Source: CANMXU01 sp052030545 (GTDB lineage Bacteria; Pseudomonadota; Gammaproteobacteria; Enterobacterales; Alteromonadaceae). Taken from it: 64,000 nucleotides of DNA. The stretch lies in NCBI RefSeq assembly GCF_052030545.1, contig NZ_JBPDIH010000005.1, positions 1-64,000 on the forward strand, read 5' to 3'. Below the pieces are notes generated by a model. The model was not told where the DNA came from. It worked only from the letters and a program-made list of their open reading frames with translations, and did not search any database. This document shows positions 16,749 to 26,904 of the stretch, piece after piece. Made by a program: the position numbers and the translations under genes. Within the stretch, counting starts at the first letter, position 1. Each line of letters starts with the position of its first letter.

Positions 16749-19700
16749 CAATTGTTACCTCAGATTGCGCGAACAATTGATCAAGTTGTTGTAACTCGTC
16801 TGCGCGAATAATGCGATGATAAACACCATTAAATGTTCCTTCATCGGTATTTTTCATACCACGTAAATAACAATAATAAATACCGCCAAAATGCTCAGCG
16901 ACACTATAGTTAGGCAACGAAAATTTCAACTGTCGATGCAATGCCAAGGCATAAATTAAATACTGTAAATCGTAATAATTACTTTCAATATTAGTGCGCA
17001 TTTGGCTTTGTTGATAACAAGAAAAGCCATCACCTAAGTGACTCGATTTATAGTCACAAACATAATATTGCCCTTGATGTTCGAAGATTAAATCGATGAA
17101 ACCGTGCATCATGCCCTTAAGCTGTTTAAAAGGCGGTAAATGCACTTGGTTAATGCTCACTTGTCGATGTTCAGCCAATATTTTTCGCAAACCTTGCATA
17201 CTGGCATTTTCCATTGGAAAATAAAATTCACTTTCACGCAAGGTTTGCTGCCACGATAAATCCGCTAAACGGCCACCTTGCACTAATGGCGCCTCTACGA
17301 TTTCCGATAACCAGTGAGTCAATTCTGCTTGGCTAAAACCTGTTTCGCCAAACTTAGTTAACGGTCGCTGCATGGCAAGTTGCCAGTCAGGATTGGCAAA
17401 GTCGCAATGCTCAAGTATTTCATGAAGTAAATTACCAGTACGTGCACCTTTGGTTAATTGAAAGCGCATTAAGCTCGATTGTTGCTCTGCCAAGCTGTCG
17501 TTTATCGGGTTTAGCAAGTCATTATCTCTGTCGGGAGCCGATAAGCCGCCATGAGGTAAATTGCGCGTTAATGCCGAAAATGAACTTAACCACCAATCGC
17601 GTTCAATTTTGCTGGTAAATTGAGGCAATATCGGCGAAACAGCGCTATTTGAACTAAGGTGAGCAATAGAGGATATTTGCTCGCTATTGACTTGTTGCAC
17701 GCTTATTGATGTTGGGCAATCGTTGACTAAGGTATTAAGGCTTTCAACAATATTGTGTTGTTTTTGCCATTTAAGTGTTTGCCCTAATGGCGATAAATGA
17801 AAATTTTCAAACTCTGTCGTTAAAATATAACAGCGCTGCTCAGCACGTGTTATCGCCACATACAATAAACGAATAGATTCTGCATAGGCTTCTTCAGCCA
17901 TGGCATTTTTTGCGGCTTCGTCGGCATCTAAGCTCATCACTAATTGTTTATCATTGTCGTGATATTCAATAAGATTGACCGAGCGATTACCAAATTTTAG
18001 TGGCGATTTATAGCGGGTTGCAAATGGTACAAACACCACGGGATATTCAAGACCTTTACAGCCATGTTGTGTGACAATGCGAATTAAATTATCGTCACTT
18101 TCTAAACGAAGTTCAGCTTCCGCGGCCGAATTTTCACTTTGAATTTGTTGCTCAAACCAAAACAACAAGGCTTGTGCTTGATAATGACGCTGACTCGCCG
18201 TTTGCAATAGTTCGAATAAGTGCAAGAAATTAGTTAACGCGCGATCGGTATTGTTTTCTGTCGGCGCAATACCCGCTTGTGAATTTTCTTGGTCACTGGC
18301 ATCGCCACGGTCAAGCTCTTCAGCATTGTCATTGGCTAATTGATCAATAACAAAACATTCATGCATGAGTTTTAACGCCATGCTGATAAAGCCTTTATAC
18401 TGCCAATGCTCACGTAACTGGGTAAACTGGGTTTTAAGTGCTTGCCATGCGAGATCATCGTTTTGTAACTGAAACAATTTTTGGGGCGTATAAGCTAAAA
18501 TGTCAGTGGTAATGCCGGCTAAGAAGTAACGGTCGTTTTCAACAAATAAAATCGCTTTTAACACCGCAAGCAATTGTCTCGCTTGCTCGCTATGAAATAA
18601 ATTGGCGCGATTACTCAAAAATACCGCTGGAATATTATGTTCTACCAAGGCCGTTTTAATCGAGGCAGCTTCACTGCCGTCACGCACTAATATGGCAATA
18701 TCTTGAGCTTGCAGCCCTTGCGGCATGTCGCTATTTGCAGGCGACAATAACTCAGCTATTTCACTGGCACACCAATTGGCCATAACCGGGCGGTGGCTTT
18801 GTGCAACCGACTTATTTTCATTCTCGTTAGTAAAATGAATAAATTGCAATGCAGCATTTTTGTTGTTTTGCTGATCATCATTAGCGCGACTATCAAAACA
18901 GCGCTCTTTAGCGACAGGGGACGCATTTACGGGCTGATAGTCAATGCCATAACCAAACACTGGCAACGGCTGCTCTGCAAGGTTATTGCCATAAAAAATA
19001 CGATTATACGCTTGGATCATATTTGTTGAAGAGCGCCAATTAGTGGCCATTAACCATTGGTGGTCACAATTATCTCGCGCGGCTAAATAAGCAAAAACAT
19101 CGCCACCACGAAAGCCGTAAATTGCTTGTTTAGGGTCGCCGATCATAAACAACGCAGACTGTGTTTGTGTCTGATAAATGGCCTGTAAAATGGTAAATTG
19201 CAGCGGATCGGTATCTTGAAATTCATCCACCAACGCCACTGGGTATTGTTCAAACAATCGCTGTGCTAGCCCCATTTGAACATCATCAATGTCATTAAGC
19301 TGTCGCTCATCGGCTAACCTTGTTGCCAAGGTTGCAATTAAATCGTCAAAGCTGAGCACACCTTGCTGTAATTTACTCTCTTTAACTTTAGTGCGAATGG
19401 CTTCAATACCTAGTTGCACCACAGAAAAGGCTTTTGCTTTTTCTATCGATTTTGCCAGTTTGGCAACTTGAGTTTTTACTTCTTTGGTAGGCGAGAAAAT
19501 CTCAAGCAACTGACTTTTATCTTTTGAGCGAGCAAAGCGTTTGCCGTCGATAAACGCTGCCGGCATAGCTGAAAATGCATGAGAAAAGTTTTCTTCAATA
19601 CCAGCTAACCAAGCCACTAACTGCTGGTATTCTTGTTGTCTTTTTTCTTGCTCTGCCCCTTTTTTAGGGGCAATTAACGTTTGCGCTAAAAAATCTTGAG

Positions 19701-20355
19701 CATCGATTAAATTTTGTTTGGCTTGAACAACTAACGCGATAAAAGCGTTTTGAATATCGTCAACTGAACGTTTTGATAGTTGGGTATCACGGCCAATCGC
19801 TTTATTAAAGTCAGTTAAAAAGCTTTCTGGGCTTTGCCAGAACTGCGCCAATAATAGGTATTGCTCAGGCTCGGCTTTGGCTAAGCTGCGATACCAATCT
19901 TGGCAGGCTTGTAAAATAATATCTTGGCAGTCGGTTTCCATTTTAGCGTGAAAACTAACACCACTGGCAAACGCGTGTTGACTTAAAACCCGTTTACAAA
20001 AGCCATGAATGGTGAATATTGCCGCTTCATCTAAAAACAATAATGCGCGCCTTAATAGCGGCATTGCCTCGTCATAGCTAATGCGACTGGCTAACCTGCT
20101 AAAATATGGATCGCTGGCAACCAATTCATGCCAGTTATTCATTGCTTGTCGAATAAAATCGTCGATACGGCCTTTAATTTCTTCAGTGGCATCTTTGGTG
20201 AATGTCATCACCAAAATTTGCTCTACCGGTAACTTTCTCTCTAATACCATGCGTAAATAAATACGGGTAATATTATACGTTTTGCCCGTTCCGGCACTGG
20301 CTTCAATTAAATGCTTACCGGTTAAAGGAATGCTATGCGCTTGTAAATTTTCCAT
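16741..20355 (-). CDS. recB: RecBCD enzyme subunit RecB
   Basis: The 1204-aa 3'-5' helicase-nuclease subunit. Walker A ASAGTGKT is at about 19-26, the UvrD-type motif 'VDEFQDTDPLQF' in the first third, and 'LYVAITRAEQRCYI' near the end of the helicase core. The C-terminal nuclease domain shows GFID (D1088) and DYK (1101-1103), the catalytic acid and lysine residues that cut DNA. It processes double-strand breaks at Chi together with RecC and RecD. It is placed between recC (one base apart) and recD (eight-base overlap), so a single operon recC-recB-recD is expected. The gene is intact. Confidence 0.97.
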   Translation of the reverse strand: MENLQAHSIPLTGKHLIEASAGTGKTYNITRIYLRMVLERKLPVEQILVMTFTKDATEEIKGRIDDFIRQAMNNWHELVASDPYFSRLASRISYDEAMPLLRRALLFLDEAAIFTIHGFCKRVLSQHAFASGVSFHAKMETDCQDIILQACQDWYRSLAKAEPEQYLLLAQFWQSPESFLTDFNKAIGRDTQLSKRSVDDIQNAFIALVVQAKQNLIDAQDFLAQTLIAPKKGAEQEKRQQEYQQLVAWLAGIEENFSHAFSAMPAAFIDGKRFARSKDKSQLLEIFSPTKEVKTQVAKLAKSIEKAKAFSVVQLGIEAIRTKVKESKLQQGVLSFDDLIATLATRLADERQLNDIDDVQMGLAQRLFEQYPVALVDEFQDTDPLQFTILQAIYQTQTQSALFMIGDPKQAIYGFRGGDVFAYLAARDNCDHQWLMATNWRSSTNMIQAYNRIFYGNNLAEQPLPVFGYGIDYQPVNASPVAKERCFDSRANDDQQNNKNAALQFIHFTNENENKSVAQSHRPVMANWCASEIAELLSPANSDMPQGLQAQDIAILVRDGSEAASIKTALVEHNIPAVFLSNRANLFHSEQARQLLAVLKAILFVENDRYFLAGITTDILAYTPQKLFQLQNDDLAWQALKTQFTQLREHWQYKGFISMALKLMHECFVIDQLANDNAEELDRGDASDQENSQAGIAPTENNTDRALTNFLHLFELLQTASQRHYQAQALLFWFEQQIQSENSAAEAELRLESDDNLIRIVTQHGCKGLEYPVVFVPFATRYKSPLKFGNRSVNLIEYHDNDKQLVMSLDADEAAKNAMAEEAYAESIRLLYVAITRAEQRCYILTTEFENFHLSPLGQTLKWQKQHNIVESLNTLVNDCPTSISVQQVNSEQISSIAHLSSNSAVSPILPQFTSKIERDWWLSSFSALTRNLPHGGLSAPDRDNDLLNPINDSLAEQQSSLMRFQLTKGARTGNLLHEILEHCDFANPDWQLAMQRPLTKFGETGFSQAELTHWLSEIVEAPLVQGGRLADLSWQQTLRESEFYFPMENASMQGLRKILAEHRQVSINQVHLPPFKQLKGMMHGFIDLIFEHQGQYYVCDYKSSHLGDGFSCYQQSQMRTNIESNYYDLQYLIYALALHRQLKFSLPNYSVAEHFGGIYYCYLRGMKNTDEGTFNGVYHRIIRADELQQLDQLFAQSEVTIDE

Positions 20356-20356
20356 G

Positions 20357-23300
20357 CTAAGCCTTAGCTCCTTTAACGTTACTGCGGGTACTCGACTTTG
20401 ATTGCTTTACCGCTTGCACCGCAGTCGCCATTGGTTGGTAAGTATCGCTAAGCAGCTCTAAGTGCTCTGCTAAATCTGGGCATTGCGGCCAAAAATAGTG
20501 AATGTAGGGATCTGCGCCAAACGGATTAAAACTATTGGCCCCTTGCCAAAACTGCTCAAATTCTTGCTGAGTAAACGGTTTACGCTTGGTATTTACCGCT
20601 TTTTCGCCTAGGTCACTGTTAAGCAGTAAAGCTTGGTGCTGTCCGAGTAAATAATAACGAAGTAAATGCGTTAACTGAGCAGTAAAATCCGCAATAGTGG
20701 CAACGTTTATCTCACTTGTTTTTTGGCTTTTGGTATCGAAATACAAACCAATATGCTGGTCGACAAACGCTAGCTCGTCACTCGCTTGTAACTGCAAGTG
20801 TTGCAGTAATAGTTGGTGCAGATAATGGTTAAATTTGTCTTTCGCTTTGGCCGAGCTACTGCGATAAAACACCAATTTATTATTTTTTATCGGTAACGCG
20901 ACATTGATAATACACGTCACCTTTTGTTTTGACACCGGATGCATGACATCAAGCATGCATTGGCCATGGTAAACCTCAGGGTTGTCTGCATCTCGCTCGA
21001 TGATGAGCTGCGCAAATTGTTCACTGTCGTTTTGCCAACCGCTAAACACTTCACTTGTGGTCGGTAAATCTGGAAATTTGCCCGACAAGTTTGCTGTGGT
21101 TAACACCTGAGCACACGCCTGTTCGCTGTTATCTGAACCTAAGTAAGCATTTAGCAAAGCTTGTCTTAGCAAATAACTTTCTAATGAGTTAACTAAAAAA
21201 GGTTCAACATCTGCCAGTTCAGTTTCATAATGGGTAAAGTTAAGTTTCAGCTGTTGCTTGGCAAACGCTTTTGCGGGGTGCTGATAAAATACCACTAAGT
21301 CAGCCGCGTCTAATGAAATGCTGTCTGACACTTGTTGGTCGCTTTTTTTATGCTCACTATCAGTATTAGTATGTTTAATGAGTAAAGGGCCATGATCGAC
21401 TTTATTTACTTGTTCTTGCGCTGTTTGTTGATACGGATTAAGCGCCAACCATTTTTGGTCGAAGCTTGGAAAACGACCAGTATAATTGTGCAGACTAAAG
21501 GCTTGCATCGGTAATTGACGCAGCACAAGTTTGCTTGGCAGGTCTTCACTTTTTTGATGACCTTGTTGTTGACTACTGTTTTGCTCTGCTTTTGCTTGCC
21601 AACCGTAGGCAAGGTGCAAATATTCACAGAATTCTTTTAGTACAATTGAAGGTTGTCGCTCGGTATTATTTTTAATATTGCGACCTTGGTAGCTCAAATA
21701 AAGCGCTTGTCGCGCCGAGATAATCGCTTCAAGAAATAAATAACGGTCGTCGCCTCGACGCGAACGATCGCCGAGCCTTGCTTTAGCATTGGCGAGTAAA
21801 TCAAAACCAAGTGCTTGGCGCTGCCTTGGGAATTCGCCATCATTTAGTCCTAAAATTGCCACCACTTTAAACGGAATGGAACGCATTGGCACCATAGAGC
21901 AAAAAGTCACTTGCCCGATCATAAATTGTCTACCGGGATCTGGCTGGCTAAAATGATTATTAAGAAAATCACGCACAATGATCAGCGGTATTTGGTCACT
22001 AAATTTGGCGTCAAAACAATACTCAGACAATTGTTTAATTGCCGTTGAAATATCTTCAAAACTGCGCTCGCCAGCCATCAAAAACAACTCATCTAACAAG
22101 CTAAATAAAAATTCCTGCCATTGGTTTGCCGTGCGCGCTGTCGCTAATTGTTGTGAAAAATACTGTAAATGCTCGATAATTAGCATTAATTTACCCAACA
22201 ATTCACCATCACTACCTTCCACTGTCGGCAGTAATAATTGTTGTTGGTAAATCACACTGGCATCGCCAAAGGCAAAACCGCGCAATAGACGCGACAAGCC
22301 TTGTTGCCAAGTAAAACTATTGCTAAGGGGTTTAGTTTTTAAGATTTGTTCTTTATGCGCTTGGTCTAGGCCCCAATGAATACTGGCTTGTTCAAGCCAA
22401 ACGCTGATTTTGTCGACTTCTTCTTCACTTAAATTAAATTTACCCGCCATTGCAGGTAAGCGTAGTAATGCCACTAATTCCCCGACTTTGAAACGACTGT
22501 CAGGTAGCTGCAAAATATCTAAAAATGCTGCAATGATTGGCTCTGCGTCTTTACTAATGCGATCAGCAATTGAACAAGGCAATGGCGGAATATTATCATC
22601 GAGATCTTGCCAGCCGCGGGTAAAAACGGCGTCAACATACGGCGCATAATGTTCTATTTGCGGACACATCACGATGACATCTTTTGGTGTTAAGTTTTTA
22701 TCTTGATTAAACTGATGCAATAACCAATCGTGCAGTCCTTGAACTTCCCTTAGTGCACTATGACAACTGGACACTAGAATCGACTCGTCTTGGCTAAACC
22801 CTTGATTGTTTGCTTTATTGCTTTCTTGATGAGAGTGCTGGCTTTCGCCTTGTTCAGCGTTTAATTTAGCCTGCTCGCGCGCATCGGTTAAGGTTAAAAT
22901 GTCTTGCTGAATTTGCGTTAATAAGGTTTGCGGTGGTGATTGCTCAGAGATGGTATCAAACGCTTCGATATCTATGGTGCTGTGCTCTTGCAAAAGCGCC
23001 AAAAATTCTCGCCCTTGTTGGCCTAAGTTCGCCAATAACGGATTACCAACCACAAGGTTTTGGTCGTTAAAGTCACCACTTTCCACGCTATCACCAGTAA
23101 AACCTTGCGTCCATTTTTCAAGTGTTTTAAAGGCCTGCTTTTCTGACTGAATATCGCCCCAATAGTTGTAACAAGGGTTTAAATGAAAAAAGTGTATTTG
23201 GGTATGCTCGCTTAGCTTGGCAATAAACTCTAACCAGATAGGCGCCATGGCATTAATGCCAAAAAAGGAAATACGCTCGGGAATTAAGGCTTTTTTAGTG

Positions 23301-23944
23301 GCCATATTGTCAATCGCGTTAGCAATGAGTTCTTTTGGGTTATAGGGTAAATGTTCGGTTAACATTTGCCACAACAACCCTTGCCAACGTGCGCCTTGCT
23401 CACCGTCTTGATGCTCGATACCATCAAGCGGTTGATCAACTATTCCCTGCGACCAACTGTCGATCCAGTCTGGTCGAAATATCAAATATTGCTCGTATAA
23501 ATCCGCCAGCTGTTGTGCTAATTGATAACGTTTTAATAATGCCTGCTCGTTACTTGCAACGATTGAATTCTCTGTTGCTTTACCGCCCTGCCAATATTGA
23601 TTAACCTGAACAAATGCTTCATGTTGCAGCACCTTGTCACTTGCCAATAAATGATAAATTCGCCAGGTTAAGACTTCTCGAGAATAAGGCGACTGTTCAG
23701 GGACTATTTCATCGCTAGCTAGGCTGCGGATCAGTTTCCATAAAAATTGTGCCGGCAAGGCATAATCAATATTCATGCTAATGCCACGCTGCTCGGCTAA
23801 CGACATATTTAACCAATGCTGCATGCCAGCATTTTGAACGATTATGGTTTCTTTTGAAAAAAACGGTAACGGAGAGATTTGTTGAATTTTATCTAATAGC
23901 GCTAATAAACTTTCCATTTTATTAGCCGGATAAAGATAGATCAA
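20357..23944 (-). CDS. recC: RecBCD enzyme subunit RecC
   Basis: The protein has 1195 aa. The N-terminus 'MIYLYPANKMESLLALL' is typical of RecC, followed by 'ETIIVQNAGMQHWLNMSLAEQRGI' and later 'DVIVMCPQIEHYAPYV' and 'FCSMVPMRSIPFKVVAILGLNDGEFPRQ', all conserved in RecC. The subunit is an inactive helicase/nuclease fold that scans for Chi and splits the strands for RecB and RecD. It is the first gene of the recCBD operon; its promoter should lie in 23945-24109, where only a 12-bp-stem hairpin is obvious. The Chi sequence of this lineage cannot be read from the gene. Confidence 0.97.
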   Translation of the reverse strand: MIYLYPANKMESLLALLDKIQQISPLPFFSKETIIVQNAGMQHWLNMSLAEQRGISMNIDYALPAQFLWKLIRSLASDEIVPEQSPYSREVLTWRIYHLLASDKVLQHEAFVQVNQYWQGGKATENSIVASNEQALLKRYQLAQQLADLYEQYLIFRPDWIDSWSQGIVDQPLDGIEHQDGEQGARWQGLLWQMLTEHLPYNPKELIANAIDNMATKKALIPERISFFGINAMAPIWLEFIAKLSEHTQIHFFHLNPCYNYWGDIQSEKQAFKTLEKWTQGFTGDSVESGDFNDQNLVVGNPLLANLGQQGREFLALLQEHSTIDIEAFDTISEQSPPQTLLTQIQQDILTLTDAREQAKLNAEQGESQHSHQESNKANNQGFSQDESILVSSCHSALREVQGLHDWLLHQFNQDKNLTPKDVIVMCPQIEHYAPYVDAVFTRGWQDLDDNIPPLPCSIADRISKDAEPIIAAFLDILQLPDSRFKVGELVALLRLPAMAGKFNLSEEEVDKISVWLEQASIHWGLDQAHKEQILKTKPLSNSFTWQQGLSRLLRGFAFGDASVIYQQQLLLPTVEGSDGELLGKLMLIIEHLQYFSQQLATARTANQWQEFLFSLLDELFLMAGERSFEDISTAIKQLSEYCFDAKFSDQIPLIIVRDFLNNHFSQPDPGRQFMIGQVTFCSMVPMRSIPFKVVAILGLNDGEFPRQRQALGFDLLANAKARLGDRSRRGDDRYLFLEAIISARQALYLSYQGRNIKNNTERQPSIVLKEFCEYLHLAYGWQAKAEQNSSQQQGHQKSEDLPSKLVLRQLPMQAFSLHNYTGRFPSFDQKWLALNPYQQTAQEQVNKVDHGPLLIKHTNTDSEHKKSDQQVSDSISLDAADLVVFYQHPAKAFAKQQLKLNFTHYETELADVEPFLVNSLESYLLRQALLNAYLGSDNSEQACAQVLTTANLSGKFPDLPTTSEVFSGWQNDSEQFAQLIIERDADNPEVYHGQCMLDVMHPVSKQKVTCIINVALPIKNNKLVFYRSSSAKAKDKFNHYLHQLLLQHLQLQASDELAFVDQHIGLYFDTKSQKTSEINVATIADFTAQLTHLLRYYLLGQHQALLLNSDLGEKAVNTKRKPFTQQEFEQFWQGANSFNPFGADPYIHYFWPQCPDLAEHLELLSDTYQPMATAVQAVKQSKSSTRSNVKGAKA

Positions 23945-24003
23945 AGCATGGCCTTGTCAAAAGATACATATTCAACAAATTTAACCACAAGCTTTCGCTA
24001 ATA

Positions 24004-24031
24004 CCAAGTAAATTCAACCGAATTTACTTGG
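24004..24031. repeat. Perfect 12-bp stem-loop upstream of recC
   Basis: CCAAGTAAATTC (24004-24015), loop AACC, GAATTTACTTGG (24020-24031). It has no T run on the recC side and is more likely a dispersed palindromic unit (REP/ERIC-like) than a terminator. Shorter related stretches (TTTACCAAGTAAAT near 41050) occur elsewhere in the window. Confidence 0.6.
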
Positions 24032-24109
24032 GGGACATAATGATAGATTTTGTTCTAAGCAATCTGGCTAATAAAGCAGCGTTATCAGGCTTAACTAGCC
24101 TAAGTTCGA

Positions 24110-24427
24110 CTAGAGCGTGTTGACTTTTGGTGTATGTTTTTGCAGCGAATTGTTTGCCATTTATACAAGGCAGAGCGATTGTCGTGTAGTTATTCTACAT
24201 AAATGAGTGATAACGCAGTAGAAATGGCAAACAAACGCTGTCCGAAGGATTCATTTAAACGCTTCCTGCTCTTTGTTACTAACTTTAGACGTACGACTCA
24301 AGGGATTGAGGAGGTAGGGCGACGTTTGGAACCAAAGCCGAGAACCACTATGCCTTCAAGTTAGTGCCGCGATCAGAAAGCGTTTAAATTGGACAAAATT
24401 CATACCACAAAGATCAACACGCTCTAG
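24110..24427. mobile_element. MITE-like non-autonomous element
   Basis: It is 318 bp long and begins CTAGAGCGTGTTGAC and ends GATCAACACGCTCTAG, giving about 14-bp terminal inverted repeats that continue imperfectly for about 10 more bases. The left half is itself a large palindrome centred on 24192: CAGCG..GTTTGCCATTT (24143-24162) against AAATGGCAAAC..CGCTG (24222-24240), with TGTAG/CTACA (24185-24189, 24195-24199) at the centre. There is no coding capacity and no transposase. A TA or CTAG target duplication is possible. It has the form of a MITE; I believe similar repeats are common in Colwellia and Pseudoalteromonas, which a genome search would confirm. Its right end overlaps the stop codon of the DUF4870 gene. 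Confidence 0.65.
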
Positions 24428-24753
24428 CTAATAAAATCAAAGTGCTCTTGAAAATACTCACCAACAACGGGAATTAAATATTGTTGTCCCAACAGCGCAT
24501 AATACAAGGCAATTAGCCAAGTAATTAATAGTGCGATATTGATCATCCAACCCACTAAAGGGATAAAGGCAAATATTGCGGTCGCCACCACTAAACCTAA
24601 AGCTTGTCGTAAGTGAAATCGCGCAAATGGTGATTTATTTTTGCCATAAATCACCACAGCGACAAGCCATCCAATGATGGTTAAATAACTTAAAACAGCA
24701 ACAATTTTTTCGATATCATTATGCTCTTTTGTTTGCGTTTCAAAAGCCGACAT
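24424..24753 (-). CDS. DUF4870 membrane protein
   Basis: The 109-aa protein has a hydrophilic N-terminus with 'DIEKIVAVLSYLTIIGWLVAVVIYGKNKSPFARFHLRQALGL', the hallmark of the DUF4870/Tic20-like family: a first helix, then F-A-R-F-H-x-R-Q-A-L. Further helices cover about 50-67 and 70-90. The function of the family in bacteria is unknown. The last codons are followed by TAG that belongs to the terminal CTAG of the adjacent MITE-like element, so the stop may have been supplied or preserved by the insertion. The C-terminus (EHFDFIS) may therefore differ from relatives. Confidence 0.82.
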   Translation of the reverse strand: MSAFETQTKEHNDIEKIVAVLSYLTIIGWLVAVVIYGKNKSPFARFHLRQALGLVVATAIFAFIPLVGWMINIALLITWLIALYYALLGQQYLIPVVGEYFQEHFDFIS

Positions 24754-24835
24754 AATTGAACTCCATCATTTTTCCCTGATTAAAATTTAGCGGTAATTTG
24801 CCATAAAAACAACTTGTAAAACGGCTCGTAATTGA

Positions 24836-26875
24836 CTACTCAAGCGGTTTTTGTTGCCGTAAAAGTAGCATACATTGTTGATATTGCTGTTTTATTAACA
24901 AGGTTAATTTTTTTTGTTGCTCTACTGTAATACTGTCATATTCTAATGACTTAAAACTTTGGCAAAAACGGTGAAATTCAACCGAAAGCGCTGGGATTTT
25001 CCGCTCCACCTCTCGGGCAAATTGTTGTACTGTCGCTGATTTATGCTTAACAACGCCTTTTGCAGCGAGTGTCTTTACTAAGGTTAAATAATAACTCAGC
25101 CAAATATGTTTCACCTTAGGCGCTTTATGATGTCGATGAACTAACATCAACAGCGTCATGGTAACAATCAAGGCGAAAGCAATCGCTAACGCGCCTTTTA
25201 ACGCATACACTTTGCCAAACCATTGTTTGAGTAAATTCACTTGTTGCTCGGTGTTGTAGCCAACAATCCATTTAGTCCACTGATAATCTAAACTTTCAAG
25301 TTGTGTTTTTATTGCGTTTATCCATTGAATTGAATTGAGTTGATAAAAATTAATCAACTCTCCAGAAAGTGCTGAACGCTGCGCAAACAAGGCGTCAGAA
25401 AAGCCCTGTTCAACTCGCTCTGGACTTACTGCCGCTGTTGGGTCAATACGTTGCCAGCCTTTTCCTTCGAGCCAAACTTCCGTCCATGCATGTGCATCTT
25501 GTTGTTTAATCGTGTAAAAATTACCTTGCTGATTATATTCGCCGCCCAAATAGCCAACCACTAATCGTGTTGGTATGCCCGCTGCGCGCATTAAAAAAGC
25601 AAAGCTGCTGGCATAATGTTCACAAAACCCTGACAAACTTTGAAAATAAAATTCATCTAAAGCGTGCTCCCCCAACAAAGGTGGACTTAAGGTATAAAAA
25701 TATTCTTGCACGCGAAAACGTTGCAATACGGCATTGATGATCGCTTGTGGACTTTGATGTAGCTGGCGAAGCTCTCGGCCAAGCTGTTGCAGTTGTGGGT
25801 TTGAATTTTGCGGTAAATGTAAATAAGGCCTTAGTGCTTGTTCTGATAAATTTTGCGCTAGCGGTGAGTCCATATAACTCGTCACTCGGTAACTGAACAG
25901 CTGCGTGACGGGCTCTTTGCTGTATAAGCTAAAATCAGACAACGAAATAATGTTGCTGTTTCGTGTCGTGGCAATATCTAAGGCAAATAACCAATGTTGA
26001 AAGCTCGCATCGGCAATCACTTGATATTGACTACCCTCGCCGGCGACTTGATGAGTCACACTGGGGTATTTTTTGTTATTTTTACGAACAAAATCTTTCA
26101 CCGATTGCGACTGACGCCACGACTTGCCATCAAATTGGTCAAGGGCTAATGTGCGCCAGTATAATTGTTGATATGGCGGCGCCTCGCTAGCAAACGTCAC
26201 CCGAAATGCACGTTTATCTGACAATGCTAAATTGGCAACATCGCCAACCGTGACACTGTCTGATAAACCTGTTTGCGCAGACTTTGCTAAAGGTACTTGC
26301 CAAAACGGCGATAATTTTGGAAAAATGAAAAAAAGAGCAACAGCTAATGGCATGCTTTGCAATACTAGTTTAGCTGACAAGAGATAACTGCTTTTCACTG
26401 ATTGCACTGAACTAAAGTAGCTTAATAATAACGTAATATTTAAAATTAATACCAATGAGTACAGCGCAAAATAACCAAGTTCTTGCGTGAAAATAAAGCT
26501 GGCGCTTAACAAAAACAAACCAATAAAAAATAACTGATAAAAGTCGCTTCGTTGTTTAATTTCTAATATTTTTAGTGCATAGGAAAAACTCAATAAATGC
26601 ACCATGGTCAATAATAAGCCTAAAGACTTGGCATTAAGCGCTAGTACCACACAACCTGTTAGCGCAAAAGCCACTAACAGCCATTTATTGACAACAATAT
26701 CAGCTTTAGGGATCAACCACGAACGCCAAAGCACAGCAAGCAAAGTTAAGGCGATAAGCCACCAAGCTAACTGCTCGATTAAGGTTAATATATTGGCACT
26801 AACGACCGCAATAAGTAACCATTGCATCTGCGCAGTCAATGCCAAATCCTTGTGATTCAAATCCTTGTTATTCAA
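24836..26875 (-). CDS. Transglutaminase-like membrane protein (TgpA type, DUF3488)
   Basis: The 679-aa protein has five to six transmembrane helices in the first 185 residues, then a long periplasmic transglutaminase-like domain, and a last helix at about 555-575 followed by a cytoplasmic tail. The catalytic triad is visible: C418 (SGFCEHYASSF), H462 (DAHAWTEVW) and D478 (IDPTAA). Its Pseudomonas relative TgpA is an essential envelope protein of unclear substrate. It is the third gene of a MoxR/DUF58/TgpA set, a widespread combination. The likely start is TTG at 26875 with AGGA seven bases upstream; this start lies in a 15-bp tandem duplication, so a TTG 15 bases downstream is an alternative. 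Confidence 0.9.
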   Translation of the reverse strand: MNNKDLNHKDLALTAQMQWLLIAVVSANILTLIEQLAWWLIALTLLAVLWRSWLIPKADIVVNKWLLVAFALTGCVVLALNAKSLGLLLTMVHLLSFSYALKILEIKQRSDFYQLFFIGLFLLSASFIFTQELGYFALYSLVLILNITLLLSYFSSVQSVKSSYLLSAKLVLQSMPLAVALFFIFPKLSPFWQVPLAKSAQTGLSDSVTVGDVANLALSDKRAFRVTFASEAPPYQQLYWRTLALDQFDGKSWRQSQSVKDFVRKNNKKYPSVTHQVAGEGSQYQVIADASFQHWLFALDIATTRNSNIISLSDFSLYSKEPVTQLFSYRVTSYMDSPLAQNLSEQALRPYLHLPQNSNPQLQQLGRELRQLHQSPQAIINAVLQRFRVQEYFYTLSPPLLGEHALDEFYFQSLSGFCEHYASSFAFLMRAAGIPTRLVVGYLGGEYNQQGNFYTIKQQDAHAWTEVWLEGKGWQRIDPTAAVSPERVEQGFSDALFAQRSALSGELINFYQLNSIQWINAIKTQLESLDYQWTKWIVGYNTEQQVNLLKQWFGKVYALKGALAIAFALIVTMTLLMLVHRHHKAPKVKHIWLSYYLTLVKTLAAKGVVKHKSATVQQFAREVERKIPALSVEFHRFCQSFKSLEYDSITVEQQKKLTLLIKQQYQQCMLLLRQQKPLE
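26846..26875. repeat. 15-bp tandem duplication covering the tgpA start
   Basis: ATCCTTGTGATTCAA (26846-26860) and ATCCTTGTTATTCAA (26861-26875). On the minus strand each copy starts TTGAAT and ends AAGGAT, so start codon and purine-rich stretch are duplicated in frame (LNNKD, LNHKD). Confidence 0.8.
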
Positions 26876-26904
26876 ATAAGATTCCTGTGTTTGCTGCTAA
26901 CTTA

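Noticed and set aside
24040..24123. Short open frame running into the MITE-like element (27 codons)
   Set aside because: The stop is provided by the element, there is no convincing ribosome site at the right distance and no known family; most likely chance.
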